From NCBI GenBank assembly GCA_021770845.1, contig JAETQF010000005.1, forward strand, positions 1-64,000: a stretch of DNA of 64,000 bases. Reading direction: 5' to 3'. Each line of letters opens with the position of its first letter. The stretch's first letter is position 1. Of this stretch, positions 8,340 to 19,800 are shown piece after piece. The DNA is from Oscillospiraceae bacterium. GTDB lineage: Bacteria > Bacillota > Clostridia > Oscillospirales > Oscillospiraceae. A program made the translations under genes and the position numbers. The notes under the pieces were generated by a model. The model did no database searches. It worked only from the letters and a program-made list of their open reading frames with translations, and was not told where the DNA came from.

Positions 8340-8368
8340 ATTATAGCACAGGGCGGGCCCGGGCGCAA
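8340..8368 (-). promoter_or_regulatory. Promoter of DEAD-box helicase gene
   Basis: Minus strand: TTGCGC (8368-8363), 17 bp, TATAAT (8345-8340), about 40 bp before the ATG. Confidence 0.75.
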
Positions 8369-8401
8369 CCGCTATTCCCCGGCCTGCGCGGCCGCGGCAG
8401 A

Positions 8402-8827
8402 TTATGTGGGCTCCCCCTGCCCCTCCTGCCGCGCCAGCAGGTCGGCCAGGGTGGTGCCGTCCACCACCGCGGACACCGCCCGGTGGATATCCCGCCACAG
8501 GCCCACGGTGAGGCAGTCCCCGCTGCGCTCGCAGAAGCCGCCGTCGGTGGCGCACTCCACCGGGGCCAGATCCCCCTCCAGGGGGCGGAGGATATCGCCC
8601 ACGGTGTACTCCTCCGGCCTCCGGGTGAGCAGGTAGCCGCCCCCGGCTCCCCGCACCGAGCGCACCAGCCCCGCCCGGGCCAGGGGGGTGACGATCTGCT
8701 CCAGGTATTTGTCGCTGAGGCCCTGCCTCCGGGCCGCGTCCCGGAGGGACACCGGCTCCCGGCCGCCCTGCTGGGCGATATCCGCCATCAGGCGCAGGGC
8801 GTAGCGGCCCTTGGTGGAAATTTTCAT
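8402..8827 (-). CDS. Rrf2-family regulator with three-cysteine cluster site
   Basis: A 141-aa winged-helix regulator. The N-terminal MKISTKGRYALRLMADIA and LSDKYLEQIVTPLARAGLV are classic Rrf2/IscR features. The cluster loop ECATDGGFCERSGDC has three cysteines (C-x6-C-x5-C), which suggests an iron-sulfur or redox-sensing site. The histidine that usually follows as fourth ligand in IscR is replaced by valine in LTVGLW. It is a single gene with a palindrome between its -35 and -10 boxes, so autorepression is likely. No sulfur or cluster-assembly gene lies beside it. Confidence 0.88.
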   Translation of the reverse strand: MKISTKGRYALRLMADIAQQGGREPVSLRDAARRQGLSDKYLEQIVTPLARAGLVRSVRGAGGGYLLTRRPEEYTVGDILRPLEGDLAPVECATDGGFCERSGDCLTVGLWRDIHRAVSAVVDGTTLADLLARQEGQGEPT

Positions 8828-8859
8828 GGCGCAGACCTCCCGGAACTACTGATATACCC

Positions 8860-8888
8860 AAAATACCATATGTTCGGTAGGAATTCAA
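8860..8888 (-). promoter_or_regulatory. Rrf2 promoter with embedded palindromic operator
   Basis: Minus strand: TTGAAT (8888-8883), 17 bp, TATTTT (8865-8860). The spacer holds TACC-N8-GGTA (8864-8879), an Rrf2/CymR-like dyad that would block polymerase when bound. Confidence 0.65.
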
Positions 8889-8971
8889 GGGGGAAATCTG
8901 CCCAAACCCCGCCGCGTTCCCTGCGGCCCCCATCCTAAAGAAATCTTCAGAAATTTTTAGAGGAACCTTTG

Positions 8972-8999
8972 TTGCGCTTTTTTCTTGTTCCGCTATAAT
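8972..8999 (+). promoter_or_regulatory. Promoter of DedA/VTT gene
   Basis: TTGCGC (8972-8977), 16 bp, TATAAT (8994-8999), about 80 bp before the chosen start. Confidence 0.7.
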
Positions 9000-9077
9000 A
9001 TAGGGCATACGGTCAAGGCGTGCCCCACGCCCCCCTTGACAACACCAACCCGATCCCGCGGAAAGAAGGCGCGTCCC

Positions 9078-9758
9078 ATGGAACGCAGGCCCCTGAAAAT
9101 CCTCCTCTGGGTGCTCACCCTGGCCATTCTGGGCGGCAGCGTGTGGGCGCTGTACGCCACCGGCTTCTTTGAGGCCGCCGGCTCCCAGCAAAAGCTGGGG
9201 GAGTATATCGCCCGGTGCTCCCCCTGGTCGCACCTGGCCTATTTCGGCATCCAGCTGGCCTCGGTGGTCATCGCCCCCATCCCCAGCAACCTCACCGCGG
9301 CGGCGGGGGCCTACCTGTTCGGGCTGTGGCCCTCCTTCCTGCTGACCTGGGGGGCGGTGGCCCTGGGCTCCGCCGTCGTGTTCGGGCTGGCCCGGGCCCT
9401 GGGGCAGGGCTTCGTGGGGCAGTTTGTCAGCGAGAAGGTGTCCGGCAAGTACCTGGACGTGATCCGCCGGAAGCGGGACGTGTTCCTGGCCCTGGCCTTC
9501 CTGTTCCCCTTTTTCCCCGACGACATCCTGTGCATCCTGGCGGGGCTCACCGACATCTCCTTCAAGCGGTTCTTTCTGCTGGTGGCGGTGTGCCGGCCCT
9601 GGGGGCTGCTGGTGGCCTGCGGGGTGGGTAGCGCCACGGTGGCCATTCCCTGGTGGGGGATGGCCCTGCTGGGGGTAGTCGGGCTGGCGGTGTTCCTGCT
9701 GGCCATGAAGTACGGCGATAAGCTGGAGGACGCGGTGATGAAACGATTGGAAAAATAG
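9078..9758 (+). CDS. TVP38/TMEM64 (VTT-domain, DedA-like) membrane protein
   Basis: A 226-aa polytopic membrane protein of the VTT/DedA superfamily, thought to act in lipid or ion transport and membrane homeostasis. It has an N-terminal helix (LKILLWVLTLAILGGSVWAL), a re-entrant region around IAPIPSNLTAAAGAYLFG, and further helices near residues 85-110, 145-165, 175-195 and 198-218. FPFFPDDILCILAGLTDIS matches the conserved VTT core. The ATG at 9078 is preferred to an upstream in-frame ATG that would start inside the promoter. Confidence 0.85.
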   Translation: MERRPLKILLWVLTLAILGGSVWALYATGFFEAAGSQQKLGEYIARCSPWSHLAYFGIQLASVVIAPIPSNLTAAAGAYLFGLWPSFLLTWGAVALGSAVVFGLARALGQGFVGQFVSEKVSGKYLDVIRRKRDVFLALAFLFPFFPDDILCILAGLTDISFKRFFLLVAVCRPWGLLVACGVGSATVAIPWWGMALLGVVGLAVFLLAMKYGDKLEDAVMKRLEK

Positions 9759-9762
9759 AGGA

Positions 9763-9797
9763 CGGGCCGCTGCGGCTTGGCAGCGGCCCGCGTTTTA
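9763..9797 (+). terminator. Terminator of DedA-like gene
   Basis: GGGCCGCTGC and GCAGCGGCCC form a 10-bp stem with a T-rich tail (GCGTTTTATTT). It touches the stop codon of the convergent NYN gene. Confidence 0.85.
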
Positions 9798-10544
9798 TTT
9801 CTTGTTGCGCACAAATACCTGGGTGCCCTGGTACTTGGCGTTGTGCCGCTCGTCGATCTCGAAGCCGTCCAGGGCGGCGATGAACTTGGACAGCTTGGCA
9901 AAGCCGTAGTTCCGGGAGTCGAAGTCGGGCTGCTTCTTGATCAGCAGGGTGCCCAGATCGCCCAGGTAGGCGTAGCCGTCCTCGTCCGCCAGATCCTCCA
10001 CCGACTGGGCGATGAGCTCCTGCACCGACAGGTCGGAGGACTCCGCCGGGCTGGGGGCCTTCTTCTTGGCGCTCTTGCCGGCGGGGGCTGGGGGCTGGGG
10101 CTTTTCCGCCGCCTTCAGAGACTCGATGTAGACGAACTTGTCGCAGGCCACGATGAAGGGCTTGGGGGTCTTTTTCTCCCCCATGCCGTACACCTTCATT
10201 CCCGCCTCCCGCAGCCGGGTGGCCAGGCGGGTGAAGTCGCTGTCGCTGGACACCAGCACGAAGCCGCCGCAGTTGCCGGAGTAGAGGATGTCCATGGCGT
10301 CGATGATCATGGCCGAGTCGGTGGCGTTCTTGCCGGTGGTGTAGCTGTACTGCTGGAAGGGGGTGATGGCGTGCTCCAGCAGCAGGGGCTTCCAGCTGCC
10401 CATGTTGGGGGCCGTCCAGTCGCCGTAGATGCGTTTGATGGTGGCTGAGCCGTACACCGCCACCTCCGCCATGATCTCCCGCAGGGCGGTGCGGGGGGCG
10501 TTATCCGCGTCGATGAGGACGGCGAGGCGCAGTTCGTTTTCCAT
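9795..10544 (-). CDS. NYN-domain protein with C-terminal OST-HTH/LOTUS domain
   Basis: A 249-aa LabA-like protein. The N-terminal NYN (PIN-like nuclease) domain spans about residues 1-145, with acidic catalytic positions in AVLIDADNAPR, KNATDSAMIIDAMD and LVSSDSDFTRLATRLRE. A Lys/Ala/Pro-rich linker (about residues 148-170) leads to an OST-HTH domain (about residues 173-249; VQELIAQSVEDLADEDGYAY, YGFAKLSKFIAAL), expected to bind RNA. It is probably an RNA-processing or decay factor; targets are unknown. It is a single gene. Confidence 0.85.
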   Translation of the reverse strand: MENELRLAVLIDADNAPRTALREIMAEVAVYGSATIKRIYGDWTAPNMGSWKPLLLEHAITPFQQYSYTTGKNATDSAMIIDAMDILYSGNCGGFVLVSSDSDFTRLATRLREAGMKVYGMGEKKTPKPFIVACDKFVYIESLKAAEKPQPPAPAGKSAKKKAPSPAESSDLSVQELIAQSVEDLADEDGYAYLGDLGTLLIKKQPDFDSRNYGFAKLSKFIAALDGFEIDERHNAKYQGTQVFVRNKK

Positions 10545-10650
10545 GGTTGGTACGCTCCTTTCCCTGCCCGCCGGGGGCGTCAGGGGTAGTATATCACAGC
10601 TTGGGGGAAATTTCCAGCAAAATGATGACGCAAGGATGGGAGGGCTTCCC

Positions 10651-11298
10651 TCACCGGGTGCCCTCCGGCCCCTCCCCCGCCGCCAGCTCGTCCAGATATT
10701 TGTAAACCGTGTACCGGGACACGCCTAAACGCCCCGCCACATAGGGCACCGACTTGCGGTAGGAGAAGGCGCTTCGCTGGCGCAGCATGGCGATGACCTT
10801 CAGCCGATCCGCCTTGGTCAGCGCGTCCAGCGGCTTGCCCAGGGCGGCCACGCACTGGTCGAACAGGTCGGCCAGCTGCCGGGAGTCCCCAGGCTGCCAC
10901 AAGGCGGTACGCAGGTCGGCCTGGGCGCTCATGAGGTCGGCCAAAATCCGGTTGGCGAACACCAGGGAGGTGTAGTCGAAGTTGATGCCCAGGGCCAGGT
11001 TGTAGTCCTCGCCGATCATGTGGAAGGTGGAGGATTTGGTCTGCCGCCCGTCGGGGGTGACGGCGGCCAGGTTCACCTGATCGGTGGTGGCCGCCTGCTC
11101 GTCCAGCTCCAGGCCGATGCCCATGATGTCCATGGTGGAGCCCACCTCCCGGCCGGACACGTGGCCGTTGTAGATGGACAGGATGGGGTGGGTGGGCACT
11201 CCCATATCGTGCACCAGCGTCTCACAGGAGGATCCGAACATCTCCGCGATCCCCCGGGCGGCGCGATCCAGAAATTCAAAGGCCTGATCCCGGGTCAT
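10651..11298 (-). CDS. YheO-like PAS/HTH transcriptional regulator
   Basis: A 215-aa regulator. The YheO-type PAS-like domain covers about residues 1-115 (VHDMGVPTHPILSIYNGHV, GEDYNLALGINFDYT). The C-terminal HTH is about residues 160-205 (KADRLKVIAMLRQRSAFSYRK, VAGRLGVSRYTVYKYLDEL). The ATG at 11298 lies 11 bases after GGAGG; the upstream GTG would sit on the ribosome-binding site. It is monocistronic and divergent from secA; ligand and targets are unknown. Confidence 0.85.
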   Translation of the reverse strand: MTRDQAFEFLDRAARGIAEMFGSSCETLVHDMGVPTHPILSIYNGHVSGREVGSTMDIMGIGLELDEQAATTDQVNLAAVTPDGRQTKSSTFHMIGEDYNLALGINFDYTSLVFANRILADLMSAQADLRTALWQPGDSRQLADLFDQCVAALGKPLDALTKADRLKVIAMLRQRSAFSYRKSVPYVAGRLGVSRYTVYKYLDELAAGEGPEGTR

Positions 11299-11429
11299 AG
11301 TCCGACACACCTCCGCAACAGTTTGTCAACGGCCCTATTGTACTCCCCTTCCGGGCAAAAGGCAAGAAAAATCCCCCGTTTGCCCCTGCGGTTTATTTAC
11401 AATTTCCTCTTTTTTCTTCCCCACGCTTG

Positions 11430-11438
11430 TGGTATACT
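11430..11438 (+). promoter_or_regulatory. Extended -10 promoter of secA
   Basis: TG-G-TATACT (11430-11438) is an extended -10 box without a clear -35, about 55 bp before the secA start. Confidence 0.55.
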
Positions 11439-11491
11439 GTACCGAGTTAAATTGGGTTTTTATACTTTAATGATAGAAAGGACGCAACGCT

Positions 11492-14275
<2,784 letters not shown>

Positions 14276-14449
14276 AAAATCTCAAAACCTCCGTCCCCTC
14301 GGAGAGCGGAGGGGGGCCTCCGGGGGGAACTGGTTCCCCCCGGAAGGCGCGGCTCGGGCGCGAAGCGCCGCATTTTCCGCAGAAAATGCCCGCGCCGGGA
14401 AGAAGTGCACCTGCGCGGAATATCATAAGGATTCGTAAAAGGAGCGCCT

Positions 14450-15262
14450 ATGAATATCATCGAGCAGACCAAAAACGGCGTCGTCTATTTCCAGTCCGAC
14501 GGCATCGCCGCCGCCGGGGGCGTTGCCCACGGCTTCTCCACCCGCCTGGGCGGCGTGTCGGAGGGGATGTGGGAGTCCCTGAATTTAGGCGTGGGCCGGG
14601 GGGACGACCCCGACCACGTCCGGGAGAACTACCGCCGCTTCTTTGCCGCCGCCGGGGTGAAGGCCGGACAGGTGGCCATGACCAACCAGATCCACGGCGG
14701 CGTGGTGCGCACCGTCACCACCGCCGACCTCCACGCTGACCCCTATGACAAGGTGGGGTATGAGGCGGACGGCCTGATGACCGACCTGCCCGGGGTGGCG
14801 CTGATTGTCTACTCCGCCGACTGCATCCCCATTTTGTTCTACGACCCGGTGCGGCGGGTCATCGCCGCCGTCCACGCGGGCTGGCGGGGCACCGCCGCCG
14901 GCATCGCCACCGCCGCCGTCCAGCGGATGGAATCGGTGTACGGCAGCGAGCGGGGGGACATCCTGGCCGCTATCGGCCCGGGCATCGGCCCCGACTGCTT
15001 TGAGACCCACGAGGACGTGCCCAACGCCATGACCGCCGCCCTGTCCACCGCCGTCCTCCAGCACATTACCATCAAGGAGAACGGCAAGTTTGCCGTGGAT
15101 CTGAAGGCCATCAACGCCATGCGGCTGGAGCAGGCCGGGCTGGATCCCGCCCACATCGCCGTCAGCGATCTGTGCACCGCCTGCCATCCCGACAGGTTCT
15201 GGAGCCACCGGATCCAGGGCACCAGCCGGGGCTCCATGGCCGCCGTGATTCAGCTGCAATGA
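14450..15262 (+). CDS. pgeF: Peptidoglycan editing factor PgeF (laccase-domain purine nucleoside phosphorylase)
   Basis: A 270-aa YfiH/PgeF-family zinc enzyme. Family members phosphorolyse or deaminate purine nucleosides; in E. coli PgeF also corrects peptidoglycan precursors. Metal and active-site residues lie in MTNQIHGGVVR, SADCIPILFYDP (Cys) and AVHAGWRGTAAGIA (His). The ATG follows AAAGGAGCGCC immediately after the duplicated secA end. Its stop overlaps the next gene's start (ATGA). Confidence 0.92.
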   Translation: MNIIEQTKNGVVYFQSDGIAAAGGVAHGFSTRLGGVSEGMWESLNLGVGRGDDPDHVRENYRRFFAAAGVKAGQVAMTNQIHGGVVRTVTTADLHADPYDKVGYEADGLMTDLPGVALIVYSADCIPILFYDPVRRVIAAVHAGWRGTAAGIATAAVQRMESVYGSERGDILAAIGPGIGPDCFETHEDVPNAMTAALSTAVLQHITIKENGKFAVDLKAINAMRLEQAGLDPAHIAVSDLCTACHPDRFWSHRIQGTSRGSMAAVIQLQ

Positions 15263-16812
15263 GGCGGGCCCGACCCTTCCTGGCCCTGTGCCTTTGCGCC
15301 CTGCTGGCCCTGTCCGGCTGCGGGGAGCCGGAGCCCCTGCCCTCCCCCACCGCCACGCCGGAGCCCACCCCCAGCCCCACCGCCCAGCCCGCTGCCCGGT
15401 TCAGCCTGGGGTATGATCCCGCCGCCTCCCTCCACCCCATCACCGGGGAGAGCCAGGTGAACCAGGAGCTGACGGGGCTGGTGTACCAGGGGCTGTATGA
15501 GCTGGACAACACCTTCACCCCCCGGCCGGTGCTGGCCCAGTCCGCCACGGTCAGCGAGGACGGCCTCACCTGGACGTTCACCCTGAAGTCCGGGGCGGTG
15601 TTTTCCGACGGCACGCCCCTCACCGCCGCCCACGGGGCGGCGTCGCTGAACGCCGCCCGGGCCGCCCCCCTCTACGCCCCCCGGCTGGCGGGGGTCACCG
15701 GGGCGGCGGCGGGGGAGGAGGGCGCGCTGATCGTCACCCTGTCCGCCCCCAACGGCAGCCTGCCCGCCCTGCTGGACGTGCCCATCGTGCTGGAGCAGCC
15801 GGAGGGCGCTGCCCCCCTGGGTACGGGATATTACCACTATGAGCAGGCGGGGGAGCAGCTGCTGCTCCGGGCCAACCCCCACAACGCCTCCGCCTCCGCC
15901 CTGCCCTATGACGCCATCCCGCTGACGCCGGCCTCCGACGCCGCGTCCCGGATCGCCGCCTTTGACAGCGGGGAGGTGTCCTGCGTCACCACCGATTTCA
16001 CCTCCCCCTATGCCCTGGGCTACTCCAGCAGCTACGAGACCACCGACTTCCCCACCACCGCCCTGCTGTACGTGGGCTTCCGGGCCGGCGGCGGGATGTG
16101 CCGCTCCCCCCTGGTGCGGCGGGCCTTCTCCATGGCCCTGGATCGGGAGGAGGCGGTGCGGCTGGATCTGTCCGGCCACGGGGACGGGGCCTGCCTGCCC
16201 GTCTCCCCCCTGTCCGGGGAGTACGGCCAGACCGCCGCGGATACTCTGGCCTATGATCTGGAACAGGCCGCCGCCCTGCTGGAGGAGGCGGGCTATACCA
16301 AGGGGGAGGACGGGCTGCTGTACAGCGGCCGCGCCCCGGCGGAGGTCACCCTGCTGGTGAACAGCGACAACGACGCGCGGCAGGCCATCGCCAACCGGCT
16401 GGCCCAGGCTCTGGAGGAGCTGGGGGTGACGGTGACGGTCACCCGCCTGCCCTGGAGCGGCTACACCGCCGCGCTGGAGAAGGGGGACTTTGATCTGTAC
16501 CTGGGGGAGGTGCGCCTCACCGGGGACTTCGACCCCACCTCCCTGCTGGCGGGGGAGCTGAACTACGGCGGCTTCTACGGCGAGGAGCTGTCCGCCCGGC
16601 TGGCCCAGTGGAAGGCCGCCCGGGGGGAGGGGCGGGCCCAGGCCGCCAGCGCCCTGTGGGAGCAGTTCGCCCAGGAGGCGCCCATCGCCCCGGTGTGCTT
16701 CAAGCGGGGCTCCCTGCTGATGCGGTGGGGGATGGCCGCCAACCTGACCCCCACCCGGGCCAACCCCTATTATCAGATGGATCAGTGGATCACCACGGGA
16801 TATGGCCGGTGA
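15259..16812 (+). CDS. Oligopeptide-type ABC transporter substrate-binding lipoprotein
   Basis: A 517-aa SBP_bac_5 (family 5) binding lipoprotein. The signal peptide RARPFLALCLCALLALSGC ends in a lipobox, followed by a Pro/Thr-rich linker. The solute domain shows LTGLVYQGLYEL, DGLTWTFTLKSGAVFSDG and VRRAFSMALDREEAV. ATG at 15259 overlaps the pgeF stop, so the two are translationally coupled. No permease or ATPase gene is adjacent, so it is an orphan binding protein that may feed a distant permease. Ligand unknown. Confidence 0.85.
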   Translation: MRRARPFLALCLCALLALSGCGEPEPLPSPTATPEPTPSPTAQPAARFSLGYDPAASLHPITGESQVNQELTGLVYQGLYELDNTFTPRPVLAQSATVSEDGLTWTFTLKSGAVFSDGTPLTAAHGAASLNAARAAPLYAPRLAGVTGAAAGEEGALIVTLSAPNGSLPALLDVPIVLEQPEGAAPLGTGYYHYEQAGEQLLLRANPHNASASALPYDAIPLTPASDAASRIAAFDSGEVSCVTTDFTSPYALGYSSSYETTDFPTTALLYVGFRAGGGMCRSPLVRRAFSMALDREEAVRLDLSGHGDGACLPVSPLSGEYGQTAADTLAYDLEQAAALLEEAGYTKGEDGLLYSGRAPAEVTLLVNSDNDARQAIANRLAQALEELGVTVTVTRLPWSGYTAALEKGDFDLYLGEVRLTGDFDPTSLLAGELNYGGFYGEELSARLAQWKAARGEGRAQAASALWEQFAQEAPIAPVCFKRGSLLMRWGMAANLTPTRANPYYQMDQWITTGYGR

Positions 16813-16884
16813 GGCGGAACAATCCCGGGCCGCTGTCCCGATACACAGACCCGGCCCAGTTCCGGGAAAAGGAGAGAATCACCA

Positions 16885-19800
16885 ATGAGTGAGACGGTAA
16901 ACCAGGTATTCCGCTGCTACGCCCGCAAGCGCCCCGGCTTTGACGTGGAGGCCCGCGCCCTGTTGAATCAGCTCCGGGGGCAGTTGGGCGTGGGGCAGTT
17001 GGAGGGGCTGTCCATCCTCCACCGCTATGACGTGGAGGGGGTCTCCCGGGAGGTCTTTGAGCAGGCCAGGGGCATCGTGTTCTCCGAGCCCCAGGTGGAT
17101 GACGTGTTTGACGAGGACGACCCCTCCGCCCGCCCGCCGGAGTACACCCTGGCGGTGGAGGCCCTGCCGGGGCAGTTCGATCAGCGGGCGGACTCCGCCG
17201 CCCAGTGCATCCAGCTCATGGCCGGGGTGGAGCGGCCCCGGGTGGCTTGCGCCACCATCTACCACTTCTACGCCGCCCAGGGGGCGCTGTCCCAGGCGGA
17301 TCGGGACAAGATCAAGGGCTACCTCATCAACCCGGTGGAGTGCCGGGAGGCGTCCCTGGACAAGCCGGACACTCTGGCCCGGGAGTACGCCGCCCCCACC
17401 ATGGTGGAGACGCTGGACGGCTTCACCGGGCTGTCCGGCGAGGAGCTGGCCGCCCTGCTGGACAAGCTGGGGCTGGCCATGGATCTGGACGATCTGAAGT
17501 TTCTGCAAAACTACTTCCGGGACTGGGAGCGCCGGGATCCCACCATCACCGAGGTGCGGGTGGTGGACACCTACTGGTCGGATCACTGCCGCCACACCAC
17601 CTTCTCCACCCACCTGGACGAGGTGGACATACAGGATCCCCGGGTGCGGGGGGCCTATGAGCGCTACCTGGCCGCCCGGGAGGAGGTCTACGGCCCGGAC
17701 AAGGCCAAAAAGCGCCCCCAGACCCTGATGGACATCGCCACCATCGGCGCCAAGGTGTTGAAAAAGCGGGGGGAGCTGCCCGAGCTGGACGAGAGCGAGG
17801 AGATCAACGCCTGTTCCATCCACGTCACCGCCGACGTGGACGGGGAGGAGCAGGACTGGCTGCTCATGTTCAAAAACGAGACCCACAACCACCCCACCGA
17901 GATCGAGCCCTTCGGCGGCGCGGCCACCTGCATCGGCGGGTGCATCCGGGATCCCCTGTCCGGCCGGGCCTACGTCCATCAGGCCATGCGGGTCACCGGC
18001 GGCGGCGATCCCACGGTTCCCCTCTCGGATACGTTGGAGGGCAAGCTGCCCCAGCGGAAGATCGCCCAGACCGCCGCGGCGGGCTACTCCTCCTACGGCA
18101 ACCAGATCGGCCTGGCTACCGGCCACGTGGCGGAGCTCTACCACCCCGGTTACATCGCCAAGCGGCTGGAGTGCGGCGCGGTGGTGGCCGCCGCCCCCGC
18201 CAGCCATGTGCGCCGGGAGCGCCCCGCCCCCGGGGATGTGGTGATCCTCTTGGGCGGGCGCACCGGACGGGACGGCATCGGCGGGGCCACCGGCTCCTCC
18301 AAGAGCCACAACAAGAAGTCGCTGGCGACGATGGCCAGCGAGGTGCAGAAGGGCAACGCCCCCGAGGAGCGCAAGCTCCAGCGGTTCTTCCGCCGGGAGG
18401 ACGTGTCCCGGATGATCAAGCGGTGCAACGACTTCGGCGCGGGGGGCGTGTCCGTGGCCATCGGCGAGCTGGCCGACGGGCTGGCCATCGACCTGGACGC
18501 GGTGCGGAAAAAGTACGACGGACTGGACGGCACCGAGCTGGCCATCTCCGAGAGCCAGGAGCGGATGGCGGTGGTGGTGGCCCCCGAGGACGAGGAGCTG
18601 TTTATCTCGCTGGCGGAGGCGGCGGAGAACCTGGAGGCCTACCGGGTGGCGGTGGTGACGGAGAGCCCCCGGATGGTGATGAAATGGAAGGGACAGGTCA
18701 TCGCCGATCTGAGCCGGGAGTTTTTGAACACCAACGGCGCGGTGAAGCGGGCCCGGGTTTTTGTAGGGGGCGCTGTCCCCAGCGCCCCGTGCCCCGGATC
18801 AAACGGGCCGGTGAGGACACCGGCCCCTACGTTGCGGGAGATGGCGGCCAGCCTGAAGTGCGCCTCCCGCCGGGGGCTGGTGGAGCGGTTCGACGGATCC
18901 ATCGGGGCGGGCTCTGTGCTGATGCCCTTCGGCGGCAAGACCCAAACCACCCCCGCCCAGGCCATGGCGGCGCTGCTGCCCACCATGCCGGGGGAGGAGA
19001 CGGATCAGGCCAGCGTCATGGCCTGGGGCTGCGACCCGGACTGGCTGAGCGCCGATCCCTTCGCGGGGGCCCGGGCCAGCGTCACCGTCTCCCTGGCCAA
19101 GCTCGTGGCGGCGGGGGCGGATTACCACGACGCCTATCTCACCATGCAGGAGTTCTTCGAGAAGCTGCGGGACGACCCCGCCCGCTGGGGCAAGCCCTTT
19201 GCCGCCCTGCTGGGGGCGTTGAGCGCCCAGCTGGACTATGGCACCGCGGCCATCGGCGGCAAGGATTCCATGTCCGGCTCCTTCCTGGATCTGGATGTGC
19301 CCCCCACCCTGATCTCCTTCGCCATCGCCCCCGTCAAGGCCGGGGAGGTGCTGTCCCCCGAGTTCAAGGAGGCGGGGCACCCGGTGTATGTGTTCGCGGG
19401 CGGCCCAAAGGATCAGTCCGCGTGGGATGCCTTCCACAAGCTCTGTCAGGAGGGCAAGGTAAAGGCCGCCTGGGCGGTGGAGCACAGCGTGGCCGAGGGT
19501 ATTATGAAGATGTCCTTCGGCAACCGGATCGGCTTTGCCGCCGACCCGGAGGTGCCTTTGGGCTGGTACGCCCCCGCCCAGGGCAGCATTATCGCCGAGC
19601 TGACCGAGGATGTGGACATAAAGGCGGGGCGGGATCAGGTTATCCGCATCGGAACGACCACTGCTGAGCAGGTCATCAAGCTGTACCACAGCGGGGACTG
19701 GCCCAACTGCCCCGAGGGCGAGGATTCCGCCCCCATCGACGAGCTGCTGGCCCTCAACGAAAAGACGCTGGAGGAGGTCTACCCCACTCGGGCGGGCACG

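Noticed and set aside
18763-18830. An intein in purL
   Set aside because: The segment is far too short and has no splicing motifs; its nucleotide palindromes explain it better.
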